Shown one piece after another: positions 24,230 to 34,819 of a DNA stretch of 64,000 nucleotides. The stretch is from Gadus chalcogrammus (lineage: Eukaryota; Chordata; Actinopteri; Gadiformes; Gadidae), in assembly GCF_026213295.1 (NCBI RefSeq), contig NC_079419.1, positions 25,824,111 to 25,888,110 of the forward strand. Direction: 5' to 3'. The notes under the pieces are model-generated. The model did not search any database, had not been told where the DNA came from, and was given only the letters and a program-made list of their open reading frames with translations. Numbering within the stretch: position 1 is the first letter of the stretch; the number at the start of each line of letters is the position of its first letter. The translations under genes and the position numbers were made by a program.

Positions 24230-25720
24230 CCTAAGTGGATGGTGAAGTGCGTCGAAAGGGCATCGTAGAGTTTTCACCGCGTTTCCCGAAAGCATCGTGG
24301 GGAACGAACGTCTTGAAAACGCTCGTAGCTAACGAGTACTCCAGGGGTGCTCGTAGGTACTCGTAGGACGCTAAGAGCATCGTCAGCTATAGCCTCAGTG
24401 GCGACACCATCGGACATTCCGTCTATTGGATGCGTTTTATTAAAACGCATTGCGCCTTTATGTTCTTAGTTTGGTAATTAATAAAGATTAATTAATTTAT
24501 TAATAAAGATGTTAAAATGGCCAAAATAAAACGGGACAGTCCAGAAAATGTTTGCGCAGGCAGGGCACTCAAAATGTGTGAGAGAAAGTGGGGGGATTTG
24601 TGCAGACTGACAAAGGCTACTCATAAAACGTAGCATAAAATAATGTAAAAATAAAATAAAATAAAAAAAATAAAAATAAATAAAAAATAAAGAAATAAAA
24701 ATTAACAAAAAAAAACAAGAAATAAAAAAAAATATAGAAAACAAGCAAAGGAGCAGGCAAAAGGCTGGGATGAAGGCTGGGATGAATGTTTAGTGACATG
24801 AGGGAGGGTGGAGGGGGTTAAAAAAATGTCTCAATCACTCTTCGACGCGCAAGAAAACCAGCCGCGTAGTTATGAGGGAGGCCGTCCTCACACCGATCTT
24901 CCTCATCGTCATCGTCCTCAACGTCCTCCGGTTCAAGCAATGCCACCCCAGCCTTAGCTGCAATGTTGTGCAACATAGCCGTCACACAAATCACGGCGCA
25001 TGACTTGGCTGGAGAAAACTGGAGCCCTCCGCCTGACTTGTGAAGGCATCTAAAGCGCAACTTCCACCTCCCGATCGTGCGCTCAACGATGCACCGGGCC
25101 AGACGGTGGGCTTCGTTGTATTCCTCATCAATACATACCTTACCCTATTTCCGGAGGGGCTTTTATAGCCAATCAAATTATCAATCAAGGAAACCCTTAT
25201 GCGGAATCAGATTAAGTCGGCTCTCTTTGCTGCGCAAAGCATGTTTCAGAAATCAGCCCATTAAGATAAATGTAGTTGTCACGCAAGCTATTTTTAATTT
25301 TTTGTCATATGGAATTATTTCAGGGGGGGAAATGCCGTGAAACTCACAGTGCATTCAGGATTAGGACTGATATATGTCGGTTTAAGCCTAATCAATTGTG
25401 TTTTAATGTCTTTGGCATTCATATAATTGCAGTCTATTTTTTTCTTAGGCTACTCTGCTGTTGTCCTTGATGGGGATATATTTTAACCCTTTTTAAAACA
25501 ATTTTCCTGCGACATTCCTGCGTCTCCCCCTCCTACGGAGCCCATTTCAGCCCCGTGTCAGTAGACAGTTACAATCCTACGACGTCGTGAGTGCAGCGAA
25601 TGCGCGTTCACGTTAAGAGGAGTTTCGGGAAACGCTCCAAAGAAATTATCGATGGATCGCAAGATCCATCGGGAGAATGATCGTACGAGCGAAGATCCAT
25701 CGTTATCGGGAAACGGGGCC
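24203..25720 (-). mobile_element. PIF/Harbinger element inside the Gypsy 3' region
   Basis: Termini GGCCCCGTTTCCCGA and its complement TCGGGAAACGGGGCC bound 1518 bases. The 3-base CAG occurs on both sides (24200-24202 and 25721-25723), as expected for this superfamily. Extra copies of GTTTCCCGAAAGC lie inside the left end. The body is AT-rich with long A/T runs at about 24640-24740. Confidence 0.85.
24830..25140 (-). pseudogene. Harbinger transposase, C-terminal fragment
   Basis: Read on the minus strand from about 25140: an ARCIVERTIGRWK-type stretch, then ICVTAMLHNIAAKAG, matching the last DDE-domain segment of HARBI1-like nucleases (third catalytic acidic region and following helix). A Glu/Asp-rich tail follows. 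The upstream two thirds of the enzyme are absent, so this is a non-autonomous remnant. Confidence 0.72.
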
Positions 25721-25948
25721 CAGCTCTGTGATGTGCTGGCACACTGACATTTGACCCCCAGCCTGTTCTGACTGTGGACCGTTGGACACTCTTTCAAAAA
25801 AAAAAAAAGATATGTTACATGTTCTGTATTAGATGTTTGGGTTTTCATTATATGCAAGTCTGCTATTTTCTATTATGTGCCATGTTCTATTGTCTGCTGT
25901 TTTCTATTGTCTGCTGTTTCATGTTATGTGCCTCGTTAGCACGTAACT

Positions 25949-25960
25949 TAAGAAGGGGGA
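25949..25960 (+). promoter_or_regulatory. Gypsy polypurine tract
   Basis: TAAGAAGGGGGA lies directly before the 3' LTR, the expected plus-strand primer site. Confidence 0.8.
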
Positions 25961-26145
25961 TGTAGACTGTGTTGACGGTCTCTATGGTTACTGCTGCTGC
26001 GTGCTGACGTCGCGTGCTGACGTCACGGGGACGCACAGCATGCTGGGGCACGTTGGTCGTTGTTGGTGGTTGGAACTGGGCTAATAAAGCTAGTGGGTGT
26101 AACACCGTTCGCTGTCTACACTATCATCATTCATGCACATCTACA
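25961..26145 (+). repeat. Gypsy 3' LTR (185 bases)
   Basis: Same sequence as the 5' LTR except for a 13-base tandem duplication around GCTGACGTC and one substitution. The target duplication GATAT follows at 26146-26150. Confidence 0.93.
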
Positions 26146-26150
26146 GATAT

Positions 26151-26589
26151 GTTATTAGCAGAACGAGGAGGGGTGTGCGGGATGATAGGGACAACATGTT
26201 GTACATTTATCCCCAATAACACAGCACCAGATGGGTCCGTGGCCAGGGCATTGGCTGGACTGCAATCCCTCAAGTTGGAGTTGGCCGAGAACTCCGGTAT
26301 TGGTGACCCAATAGCTGGATGGATGGAGAACCTGTTTGGTAGGTGGAGAGGTATGATCCAGTCAGTACTCATCGCGGGAATAATGGCAGTAGCCGTGTTA
26401 ATTGTTGTCGGCTGCTGTTGTATTCCCTGCGCACAAGGGCTACTGAATCGGCTGATCACCACAGCAGTGGGCGCTACAGAAGTGCCAGGTAACATTCATG
26501 CTTACGTAGGAATCAGATATAATCAGTTGAACTTGAATGAGATACCACCTGAGGAACCCGAACCTATCCAGTTACAATATATAGAATAA
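26151..26589 (+). pseudogene. env: Retroviral Env TM, C-terminal part
   Basis: Resumes in the same frame as the TM segment before the Gypsy insertion. A CX6CC motif at 26176-26202 marks the gamma-type disulphide loop. A Trp-rich membrane-proximal region is followed by a hydrophobic membrane anchor at about 26353-26430 with a CCC cluster at its inner edge. A short cytoplasmic tail ends in a TAA at 26587. The frame within this part is intact. Confidence 0.8.
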
Positions 26590-27217
26590 AATGCCACCAT
26601 TTGTAGCACCTGTGTCTAAGATAATCAATATCCTGGATTTACTTGAATAATTAATTATTGAACCACCAAGACGAGTTGTGTTTGTTATTATATAGTATTG
26701 TTTGGTTGCGAGTACAACCCGTTTTTTCTGAATCGCTGCATTGATAATGGTACTGTTGATCTTCCTTGAGACGATTGTTTTACAGGCCACCTGTTACTGA
26801 CACGACGACGACGGAGAACCTGTTTGGAGGCTCCCATGATGTAGGAGTAACCTCTCTGAGTTGAGCCCTTGACAAGGAGGGACGAGTCTTGGGTTCATGA
26901 ATTACAGGCCCGACGGCGACAGAAAAAACAATGACTACGATAATGACAAGCCCAAAACCACCCACATGAACCGGCGCACCAATACACGAAGATCACCTGA
27001 ACCCCCCAAATCCATGCCCAAACCACCCACCTGAACCGGCGCACCAATACACGAAGATCACCTAAACCCCCCAAATCCATGCTAGCCTATTAATCATTTT
27101 GAAATTTTAAAATTGTATTATGACCACAAATTTTTACGTTACTTTTGCACCTGTTGAATATTTTATGACCTTGTTGCACATAACCAAAAAGTATTAGCTC
27201 AGGATTTCTATGGATAG
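26590..27217. other. Post-env interval; no 3' LTR recognised
   Basis: No copy of the 7246-7800 sequence follows env. The interval holds AT-rich DNA and then a 66-base tandem pair (26950-27015 and 27016-27081, CACCCAC(A/C)TGAACCGGCGC-type). It may include a residual 3' untranslated region. Confidence 0.5.
26950..27081 (+). repeat. Two-copy 66-base tandem repeat
   Basis: Units are nearly identical and include GAACCGGCGCACCAATACAC. Confidence 0.9.
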
Positions 27218-27221
27218 TTTT

Positions 27222-27828
27222 GCGTCCATTCCTACCGGGCGCGTAACGGCAGCGTAGCGCTGCCTTGCGAGCCAGCCGTATTCACGCGAGATCACGAGAT
27301 CACGCGATAATCCTAAACCTAATGTACTCACCTTCCACTCCCAAAACTATTGCAATTAAATGCCACGCTTTGTCCTTTCTGACATTTTCCTTATAAAAAG
27401 GATGATTTGGTACATAAATGACTTCATGTTGCTGAACTTCGACAATGAGTCTCTCGTCGTCAATGTTGCCGACCCTCTGAGCAGACCCACCGGTCATGAC
27501 GTAATAATGTTGATGTGAAGTTACATGAGCTGAGTATTGTGTTTTATTTTGAAAATGTACCGGATGCTCTATGGCTTTTACTTTTCACTTTCCCTGCCCG
27601 GCTCGACCTGCTCTGTCGAAATTGACGCGGTTTAGCAGCGGCTCGCGGCAAAAATAGAATTGGACGGAAAGATAGCGCCGCGGCGCGGCACGCCGCTCCT
27701 GGGACGCTGCTGAAACGTTCCGCGGCGCGCCCGGTGGAAATGGTCTCATTGATTATAGTCGAAGCGATCAGCAGCGTGACCGCGGCGCAGCCGTCCCGCG
27801 GCGCGTACGCCTCCGGTGGAATCTAGCC
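27222..27828 (-). mobile_element. Small Harbinger-like element with a MADF exon
   Basis: Related inverted ends (GCGTCCATTCCTACCGG left; CCGGTGGAATCTAGCC right) are flanked by TTT on both sides. GC-rich subterminal blocks with repeated GCGGCGC words lie at 27660-27815. No transposase is present. Confidence 0.6.
27332..27497 (-). pseudogene. MADF-domain exon
   Basis: Starts at an ATG (27497) and encodes about 50 residues with the LIVEVQQHEVIYVPNHPFYK pattern and the following K-AW--IA helix, the N-terminal helix-turn-helix part of MADF/SANT-type DNA-binding domains. It ends at a good donor (AAG|GTGAGT at 27332/27331). MADF/Myb-like partner proteins accompany Harbinger transposases. The downstream exon is not present in the element. 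Confidence 0.65.
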
Positions 27829-28098
27829 TTTAGAAGTACTGACATGAAAATTAAACAAGTCAATCATCTGTGGAACGGGCAGGGCTTGAAAAACTCCAGC
27901 CAATCATTTGGATTGCCACCTCGTTGCATTGGACAGTAAGTACGTCAATCAACGGTCGTACTGCACTCCCCCTCCCCCGCGCGCGACCCCTTCGTGCAGT
28001 ACTCGTGACCCAGAGCAAGCTCCTGTTTGTTGTTATCCTGCGGTAGCTACTGGAACTAGTTAATCCACATTTGGACCTAGCAGTAGAAGACAATTTCC

Positions 28099-28362
28099 AT
28101 GGCAGACAAGACGCCACCATCCCCACCACCACCACCACCAGCAAAGAGAAGGAAAACTCTTTTTCAGAGAGTAATTAATAATAAAAACGCTGAAAGAGAA
28201 AAACTGAAATCAAGAATAATCCTAGGCGCTACTTTCGAACGTTGGCGGCCACTGAAGGACGAGAAGGGTCTAAAAACCGATGCTTGTGTGGCGGTTGACC
28301 TAGTTTCAAAGTTTATACCGTTTATACTCGGTAATACCGGTGTTGAGACGAGTGTATTACTC
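28099..28362 (+). pseudogene. Short unknown ORF, N-terminal part
   Basis: The ATG at 28099 opens a frame with a Pro run and a KRRK basic patch, followed by a predicted-helical segment (FERWRPLKDEKGLKTDACVAV). I recognise the style of transposon-borne fish proteins but not a named family. The hAT terminus at 28363 cuts the frame, and the residues after it are transposon sequence. Confidence 0.45.
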
Positions 28363-29910
28363 CAGGGTGTCCGCGGAGGTCTTAAAAGTCTTAAAAAGTC
28401 TTAAATTCATTTTTCTAAATGTAAGGCCTTAAAAAGTCTTAAATTCGTCAAAAATGTCATATGCTGGTCTTAAATGTATAACTCGGGAGGTCTTAAATTT
28501 GTCGGGGCAGGGCTATTTAATTTTTTATTTTTCTCGCGGGACTTTTCGGGAAGGAGATGTAGAGAGGCTGCTTTCTTGCTAGCTGCATATATAAACGGAT
28601 GTCTGCGCGCTTGCTAGCTAGTCTGCAACAATGGGTTGCAAAAAAGTTCAACGTCAGTTGGCTGGAAGACGTCCGTTTCCGAGGTTGGCTAGCGTCCGTT
28701 GCCAACCCAGAACAGGCCAGATGCATTCCATGCAAAAGTAGCCTACATTCAAGCTCGGCACCATGGGGATTAAGGCTGTCGTCAGCCATATGCAGAGCCA
28801 AAAACATAAAACCTCTGCCAGGAGCCACACACAGACCCCAGCCATTTCTACGTTTTGCATCTGCCCCGGCGCCACCGCCGCAGACGGTCCGCGCTGCTAG
28901 CACTGACCTGAGGGTAGCATTTGGTGCGACACCAACACTGAAAGCGGAGTTGTTGTGGATTCTAAACACAGTGGTCAAGCACCAGTCCTACAACTCGAAT
29001 GAGGGGATAGGAGATCTCTTCGGTTTGATGTTCCCTGACTCTCAAATCGCGAGCACCTTTACTGCTGGAAGGGACAAAACGGCGTATATAACTCGCTTCG
29101 GACTAGCGCCTTTCATCCGAAAGGAGCTAATCTGCAGCGTCAACAAGGCTGATTTTGTTTTGACGTTTGAGACGTTGAACCACGCCACTAAAAGCAAGCA
29201 ACTTGACGTGCAAGTCCGATATTGGGTCGGAGATCAAGTGCATTCCCGGTACTTGGGCTCGCAATTCATGGGGCCCCACATATATGGGGGTAAAAGGGAT
29301 GATGATACATTATATTTTTTAGACAATATGCAGAATCTTTTCACGGACGAATTAACACGGTCGGCTATTTTTGCCAGTACGCCACCCTAGCCATATTATG
29401 GGCAACCGTGTTCCCCTTGGCTGTGATTTGAACTTTGAATTCCTCGTAGGAGTTCATAATAATACATTGCTCGCCTTGGATGAAATACACCGCTCTTGCG
29501 CGATTTATTTTGCATAAGGGTGAGTCAAATGACGCGAGAAACGCCCCTTCTATGTGAACGCGCATTGAACCTAAAGCGGAAAACCTGGTTCAACTAATTG
29601 AATCTAAAGTGAGCGTCGTGGTACCATTTAACTGTGATTGCGAGTTGCGGCTCTGTCGAGCCAGGTTTTCCCAAGAAAGCCTGGGTATGTTCAACGAGGT
29701 TTGTGGTATACCCCCCAGGTCTTACTGAAGGCATTTATTTAATGGTGAAAATATTATCAGTGGCGTAAATATCGACTGCCCGGGGGCCCAGACCCTGTCC
29801 CCCCCCCCCCCCCCCTCTCAACAACTCACAACTTGGGTGCACCATAAATACCCGAATTAAAAATTTAGGCGCACCAGTGCACCCAAGGAAAAAGTTAGCC
29901 TGGAGCCCTG
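28363..29910 (+). mobile_element. hAT-like element or two adjoining hAT fragments
   Basis: The left end is CAGGGTGTCCGCGG, followed by repeated GTCTTAAAAAG words. The right end is GGAGCCCTG preceded by GTTAGCCT and TTAGGCGCACCAGTGCACCC, both familiar hAT terminal sequences in fish. The 8-base flanks do not match, so one end may belong to another copy. Confidence 0.5.
28630..29270 (+). pseudogene. hAT transposase fragment (KIAA1586/ZNF862-like type)
   Basis: Best read in the frame of the ORF at 28599-29390. An ARCIPC zinc-finger half is followed, after decayed sequence, by a stretch with FPDSQIASTFTAGRDKTAYI, then TKSKQLDVQVRYW and YLGSQFMG. This is the catalytic-domain start of TTF-finger hAT transposases. 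Similarity ends near 29270, so the C-terminal two thirds are missing. Confidence 0.65.
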
Positions 29911-29995
29911 GAGTATCACTTTATGTTCAATAAACAGACAGAAAGTAAACTTGAATGAGTCTCATTGAGTGACACACATGCTATGCTTGGGTTGT
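29271..29995. other. Non-coding interval before the gap
   Basis: Contains a C run at 29800-29816 and the hAT right end. No other gene is seen. Confidence 0.4.
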
Positions 29996-30095
29996 NNNNN
30001 NNNNNNNNNNNNNNNNNNNNNNNNNNNNNNNNNNNNNNNNNNNNNNNNNNNNNNNNNNNNNNNNNNNNNNNNNNNNNNNNNNNNNNNNNNNNNNN
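29996..30095. other. Assembly gap, 100 N
   Basis: Exactly 100 N, the usual length for a gap of unknown size. It abuts a long hairpin. Confidence 0.99.
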
Positions 30096-30352
30096 TTGTG
30101 ACCGTAGAGAGACTCATACAATGGGTGAACTCCAATATGTGGTTGTTGTAGTGACCACATACATTACAGTTTTTTCGATCGCTAACCTGAAAAAAAACCC
30201 ACATTGAGCTCCAGTTGTGACCACAACTGGAGCTCAATGTGGGTTTTTTTCAGGTTAGCGATCGAAAAAAAACTGTAATGTATGTGGCTTCACTACAACA
30301 ACCACAATATTGGAGTTCACCCATTGTATGAGGGTCTCTCTACGTCACAACA
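30096..30352. repeat. Hairpin MITE adjoining the gap
   Basis: Near-perfect palindrome about 255 bases long centred at about 30214 (core TTGTGACCACAA). Outer ends are TTGTGACCGTAGAGAGAC and GTCTCTCTACGTCACAA. It has no coding content. Confidence 0.88.
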
Positions 30353-31077
30353 TCTGATAGACATCAGCATATCAGGTGGGCACTATTCACACCTGCGCCT
30401 TACAGGCGAACGCTGCAAAGCCAGCCAGCTGCGCTCTTTTAAAAATTACACAACTGTTACGGTAACACCCTTAACTCTACCGGCAGTGGTTCGGAATGAG
30501 GAGGACACCGATTCTTGACAGGCTTACTTTATTCCGTTGCACTCACTTTACAGTTGGTTGCATTAGCTTATGCTGCTTTCTCTCGCTTGCATTCACACAC
30601 CCAGACACATGCTACCGCTCCATCTCCTCGCTCGTCCATTCACTCACTGAAATCCCTCAAACAACAACACACTGCCATTCTCGCTCACCTCACTCAGGCT
30701 ACTCTGTCTCATAACACTACTATCAAGATACATCATCTACTTCCGAATTGCCCTCCAACAATTTAAAATCAGAAAAATCCTCCACCTCAAACAACACATC
30801 TGTGTGACATATGAGCTCACATCGTGTAGCGATAGTGCCCTTAGACTCTCTGTCACTCTGCTTTTTAAGGAAGTTATATCATTTAGATCTTCCTGAGTGA
30901 CAGCTAGATTAACCCAGTGTCCTTTACAGCCACCTCCTTCCTAACTGAGCCGTCAGAACCTTGGTCAGAACGCATTTTTCAAAATTGTGCAGTGTGACAA
31001 GTTATGCTGAGACTGGGGGTAAAGTTACCCTTAAAAGTTGTTTTAAGTGCTTTTTTCTGCTTTTCGTCATTTCCTAG
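30353..31077. other. Unassigned interval upstream of CCDC106-like exons
   Basis: TGTTACGGTAACACCC at about 30453 resembles an LTR start, but no partner repeat was found. The rest may be intron or decayed repeat. Confidence 0.35.
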
Positions 31078-31278
31078 GTGACACAGTGGACAACACTAAC
31101 ACCGAACCAGAGTCAAACACTGACGCAAGTAGCAGCTCCAGCACAGACTCAGATTCCAGCAGCAGCAGCTCTTCCTCCTCTGATGGCCGAAAGAAAAAGA
31201 GGAAGCACAAGAAAAAAGCAAAAAAAAGGAGCAAAAAGTCGAAGAAGTCGAAGAAGTCAAAGGCCAAAGGATATCGTG
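31078..31278 (+). CDS. CCDC106-like protein, Ser/Lys-rich exon
   Basis: Bounded by an acceptor (TTTCCTAG) and a donor (GTAAAG). It encodes an acidic start, a run of about 20 Ser/Asp residues and then a Lys/Arg/Ser-rich block, a low-complexity nuclear-type segment common in fish CCDC106-like proteins. The exon ends with one base of a codon that the next exon completes in phase. Confidence 0.6.
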
Positions 31279-31332
31279 GTAAAGTAAATTATATAATTGT
31301 CCTGTATTTCTTTAGGTTCAGAAATTACATAT

Positions 31333-31430
31333 ACAGTGCTGCTTGAAAGTTTGTGAACCCCTTGACCATTTTGGAATTGTATTGTGTTTAACCATTATTA
31401 ACTCATTTTTTATCAATACCAGTACTTTTT
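31333..31430 (+). mobile_element. Tc1/mariner-type terminal fragment in intron
   Basis: CAGTGCTGCTTGAAAGTTTG and the following GTGAACCCCTTGACC are a common fish Tc1/mariner MITE terminus. Only one end is present. Confidence 0.5.
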
Positions 31431-31597
31431 TTTGAAATAACAGAATTGTTTATCAATTCAACATTTTTCTTTTCCGGAAATCAATTGTTAAAACAGATCA
31501 AACAAATGATTTGCCAACTGTTGAGCAGTATCGACCAGGTAAACACAATCAGGTGGGCCAAATTGAGTGATGAAATGGATTTTTTTTCCATTTTCAG

Positions 31598-31986
31598 TGA
31601 CAACCATATCGGATGTGGTGAAGCGGTACCGCCAGGTCCTTCGAATAATTGAAAGGGGACACACAATGTCAAGGGCATTCGTAAAGGCAGGCGTCTCAAG
31701 AAATGCTGTGAAGGACACCGCCGCAATCGCGGAACTGTACATAGCTGACAGAAGTGTCCTGGAGGAGATAAAGGGAAAAAAGACGCTCCTCCATTTAGCA
31801 AAGGTCTGCGACTCAAAAATAGTTGGAGACCTTTCTTTGAAGATTGAAGAACTTAAAAAGAAAAAAAAAACTGATACCATTCACCAAAAGAGGCTGAGGC
31901 TGAAATGGACAGAGGAGAAAGGGGAGTGTTTTCATTTATTAAAAAAAAAAAAATGTTTTTGTTTTATTTGTTCAAACGGTTTATAG
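31598..31986 (+). CDS. CCDC106-like protein, C-terminal exon
   Basis: Starts after CATTTTCAG and fits the phase of the preceding exon. The encoded VVKRYRQVL..GHTMSRAFVKAGVSRN..K..A.IAELYIA pattern is the conserved C-terminal domain of the CCDC106-like family, followed by a Lys/Glu-rich coiled coil. Sequence after about 31945 lies in a tandem repeat that supplies the stop (TAG at 31984), so the last about 15 residues are repeat-encoded. Upstream exons were not identified. The function of the family is poorly known. It may be a transposon-amplified copy. Confidence 0.62.
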
Positions 31987-32425
31987 TATTCTTGTTTCTT
32001 TTGACTCTTAGTTTATTTAAAAAAAAAAAAATGTTTTTGTTTTATTTGTTCAAACGGTTTATAGTATTCTTGTTTCTTTTGACTCTTAGTTTATTTAAAA
32101 AAAAAAAAATGTTTTTGTTTTATTTGTTCAAACGGTTTATAGTATTCTTGTTTCTTTTGACTCTTAGTTTATTTAAAAAAAAAAAATGTTTTTGTTTTAT
32201 TTGTTCAAACGGTTTATAGTATTCTTGTTTCTTTTGACTCTTAGTTTATTTAAAAAAAATAAAATGTTTTTGTTTTATTTGTTCAAACGGTTTATAGTAT
32301 TCTTGTTTCTTTTGACTCTTAGTTTATTTAAAAAAAAAATATATGTTTTTGTTTTATTTGTTCAAACGGTTTATAGTATTCTTGTTTCTTTTGACTCTTA
32401 GTTTTTTTAAAATAATAAAGTTGCT
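31945..32425 (+). repeat. Minisatellite, about 78-base unit, six copies
   Basis: Each unit has an A run, ATGTTTTTGTTTTATTTG, CAAACGGTTTATAG and CTTTTGACTCTTAG. Copies are nearly identical and differ mainly in A-run length. Confidence 0.95.
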
Positions 32426-32539
32426 TTCTTCTCTGATATGCTGCTTATGTGTTGTTTATTTCACTTTGCGGTCATCCAGTTTTACTGATCAGTTGAGCAA
32501 AACTTGTCTCTATTTTGTACTGTTACTAGTTTGTAGACC

Positions 32540-33580
32540 GCTACTGTTCTCAACTGTTTTCACTTTAATTTGACAGTCCTAAGACCTCTCTACTAATGCT
32601 TAGTTGAACATCGACTGATAGTTTGTTGAGAATCAACTATTTTCTCTGTTAATAGTGTGTAGACACTAAACTGTTTTCACTTTAATTTGACAGTCCTAAG
32701 ACCTCTCTACTAATGCTTAGTTGAATATTGACTGATAGTTTGTCGACAGTCATATGACAATCAACAGGTTGTCACCTACACAGGGTGCCTATTGATTGAT
32801 AAAATATTCTCATCTTTATTTTACAATGAACATATATGATCAACAGAGGGTTGAATGTTCATTCATTAGATGTGTTCCTTGTGAGTGGAGGGTAAGTTGA
32901 TCCATATGAAACGTAAGTTGAGAATTGGTTAATAACAGCAGTTGATAGTCAACTTACTAGAAGTTGACACTCAACTGATAGTTGAATATTTGTAAAGAAC
33001 ATGTAGTAAAAAGCACAATGTCTGTTGCAGACTGTTTTTGTAAAAATAAATGAACAAAATAAAAATATACTATAGTCAACTAACACTTGGTTGAATGCAT
33101 GTTACATATTTGTTGACAAGCTCTGTAGAGTATCAACTAACTCACTGTTGAATATCAACTAAACGCCAGCTAATAATGCAACGTGTAGTTAACTTAGTTA
33201 GTTGAATGCTTGTTTCTGATCTGTTGAAAGCTTTGTTGATTATCAACTAACCATCTACTAATAATGCAACTAATAGTTAACTGACAGTTAGTTGAATGCA
33301 TGCTACGTGTACAAAACAACATCTACTAATAGCGCAACTTATAGTAACAGACAGTTAGTTGAATCCATGTTTCTTATCTGTTGAACAAGCTCTGTCAAAT
33401 ATCAACTAACCATCTACTAATAGTGCAACTTATAGTTAACTTACAGTTAGTTGAATACATGTTGCTTATCAGTTGAGATAGTTCGGTTGAATGTCAACTC
33501 ATTCACTGTTGACATGTAACTGCATATCTACTGATGGCTTGTTGAGTTTCAATAGTGGACTATCAAACTAAAGTGTTACC
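32540..33580. repeat. Degenerate repeat rich in GTTGA/TCAAC
   Basis: About 1 kb in which AGTTGAATG- and ATCAACTAACC-type words alternate. A 116-base block at 32570-32680 recurs at 32692-32760. A roughly 90-base unit with GTTAGTTGAAT and CATCTACTAATA recurs four times at 33196-33470. Because the words are self-complementary, the array could fold extensively. No coding frame. Confidence 0.75.
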
Positions 33581-33620
33581 TAACATTTTGTTTGATAAAA
33601 GGCAATATTTCAATACTCAC

Positions 33621-33931
33621 ATCTGGTCTTCCATGCTGGCCGATAAGGCAGTATACAGATCCTCATCTCCATCTTCATCAGATGACAGATCGATACCCGA
33701 AAGGTAGGCTCTGTAATCGGTACTTGTGGTGGTCGATTGTGGGGTACTGTCATGAACAAGGCTGCTGGCCACGGTGCTCGCCGGTGCCAGGCTGCTTGTC
33801 GCCGACATGGTGGGGTGGTCCAGCTGATCCCTGCCAGGGTTGAATAGACCGCTTGCTCTGGTGGCGACTGACCGCACCATCTCTACGTCCTCCTCCTCCT
33901 CTTCGCAGCAACTTGTATCAGAATTTTCAGG
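33621..33931 (-). CDS. G2E3-like gene, exon 4
   Basis: Begins after TTTTAAG on the minus strand and ends at CAGAT|GTGAGT. It encodes an acidic Glu run, a Ser/Thr-rich linker and the segment YRAYLSGIDLSSDEDGDEDL, found before the HECT region in fish G2/M-phase E3 ligase-like proteins. Phase follows exon 3. The HECT exon that should come next was not found between here and 31986. Confidence 0.62.
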
Positions 33932-34248
33932 CTTAAAACGGGATAGAATTGATTGCAGTTAATATCCCATAGTCATTCTATCAACTAGCCTACAGTACCT
34001 CAAACAAAGATGCTGTAGTGGTTTTCATACATTTTGTGCAATGTATTAACTTGTGAAAGAACGATATATTTCGAAGATCTTATTGCTTGTCTGTTGTTGG
34101 GTACTTCACTAAACCAGCAGTAAAAAATTCAGCATGTCGGATTGGTTTTAAGTTATAGCCTATATGCAACTTTCGAAAATAATTACAGTACATGCACAAT
34201 TAGGTTACATTCAAACTCAGAAGTTACAGATAACACCTTTATACATAC

Positions 34249-34384
34249 CTCAAGTTGTCTGGAGGGCCTCACATATAGAGCCTTTAATTTCAGAATTTTA
34301 TGTATTAAACTGGCATCGAGTTGCTGGCCATCCCTCAACATTGGTGCAATCAGCTTGTTGCCACAGGCCATCAGTAGTTCAAAG
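34249..34384 (-). CDS. G2E3-like gene, exon 3
   Basis: Acceptor GCGCACAG and donor GAG|GTATGT. It encodes FELLMACGNKL, a helical stretch, and ALYVRPSRQLE, a conserved block of the same fish family. Phases to exons 2 and 4 agree. Confidence 0.68.
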
Positions 34385-34819
34385 CTGTGCGCAAACCAAT
34401 TGAGTACATATCAGTGATTAGCCATTTTGAATGTTGAAGACACTTCTAGAATGTATGCAAGAAGATCCATACAATCTTGTGTAATGTTATAATGTTTTTG
34501 GTGGAATTAACTAAATAGTCTAATAATGAATGTATTAATTATAAAGTAATTCTGTTTAGATGTCTTAAACCAGGGCTCTACAGTGCTCCCCTTTTGGGGT
34601 ATATGGCTCTAAAAATGTATGTGTGCTAACAAGAAAGTTTATTTTGGAGCACTTCTACTTACTAGGATGTATGTATGTATTGTATACAGCTATACCTTAA
34701 GGGCATTTGTCCTTCTTGGAAAAAACATTATCGTTTAATTAGATAAGTAAAGGTCTCCGAATACAGACTACAGTGAATTGGAGTCTGACTGGCTCTGCTA
34801 TAATGTTAACGCTACATAC

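Larger units (their letters stand above)
18927..26145 (+). mobile_element. Gypsy (Metaviridae-type) LTR retrotransposon in retroviral env
   Basis: Flanked by the 5-base target duplication GATAT (18922-18926 and 26146-26150). Two near-identical LTRs, a PBS, gag, protease, RT, RNase H, integrase and a polypurine tract are in normal order. Damage: a chimeric insertion in gag, a 45-base tandem duplication and a stop in RT, a frameshift before integrase, and a Harbinger insertion at the 3' end of pol. Confidence 0.93.

Noticed and set aside
24478..24799. Phe/Ile/Leu-rich minus-strand ORFs that look like membrane proteins
   Set aside because: They come from A/T-rich low-complexity DNA inside the Harbinger element.
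28363..29910. Single complete hAT element with target duplication
   Set aside because: The 8-base flanks do not match, so one intact element is not proven.
31945..32425. Regularly spaced repeat resembling an array with spacers
   Set aside because: The whole 78-base unit is repeated with no unique spacers, so it is a minisatellite and not CRISPR.
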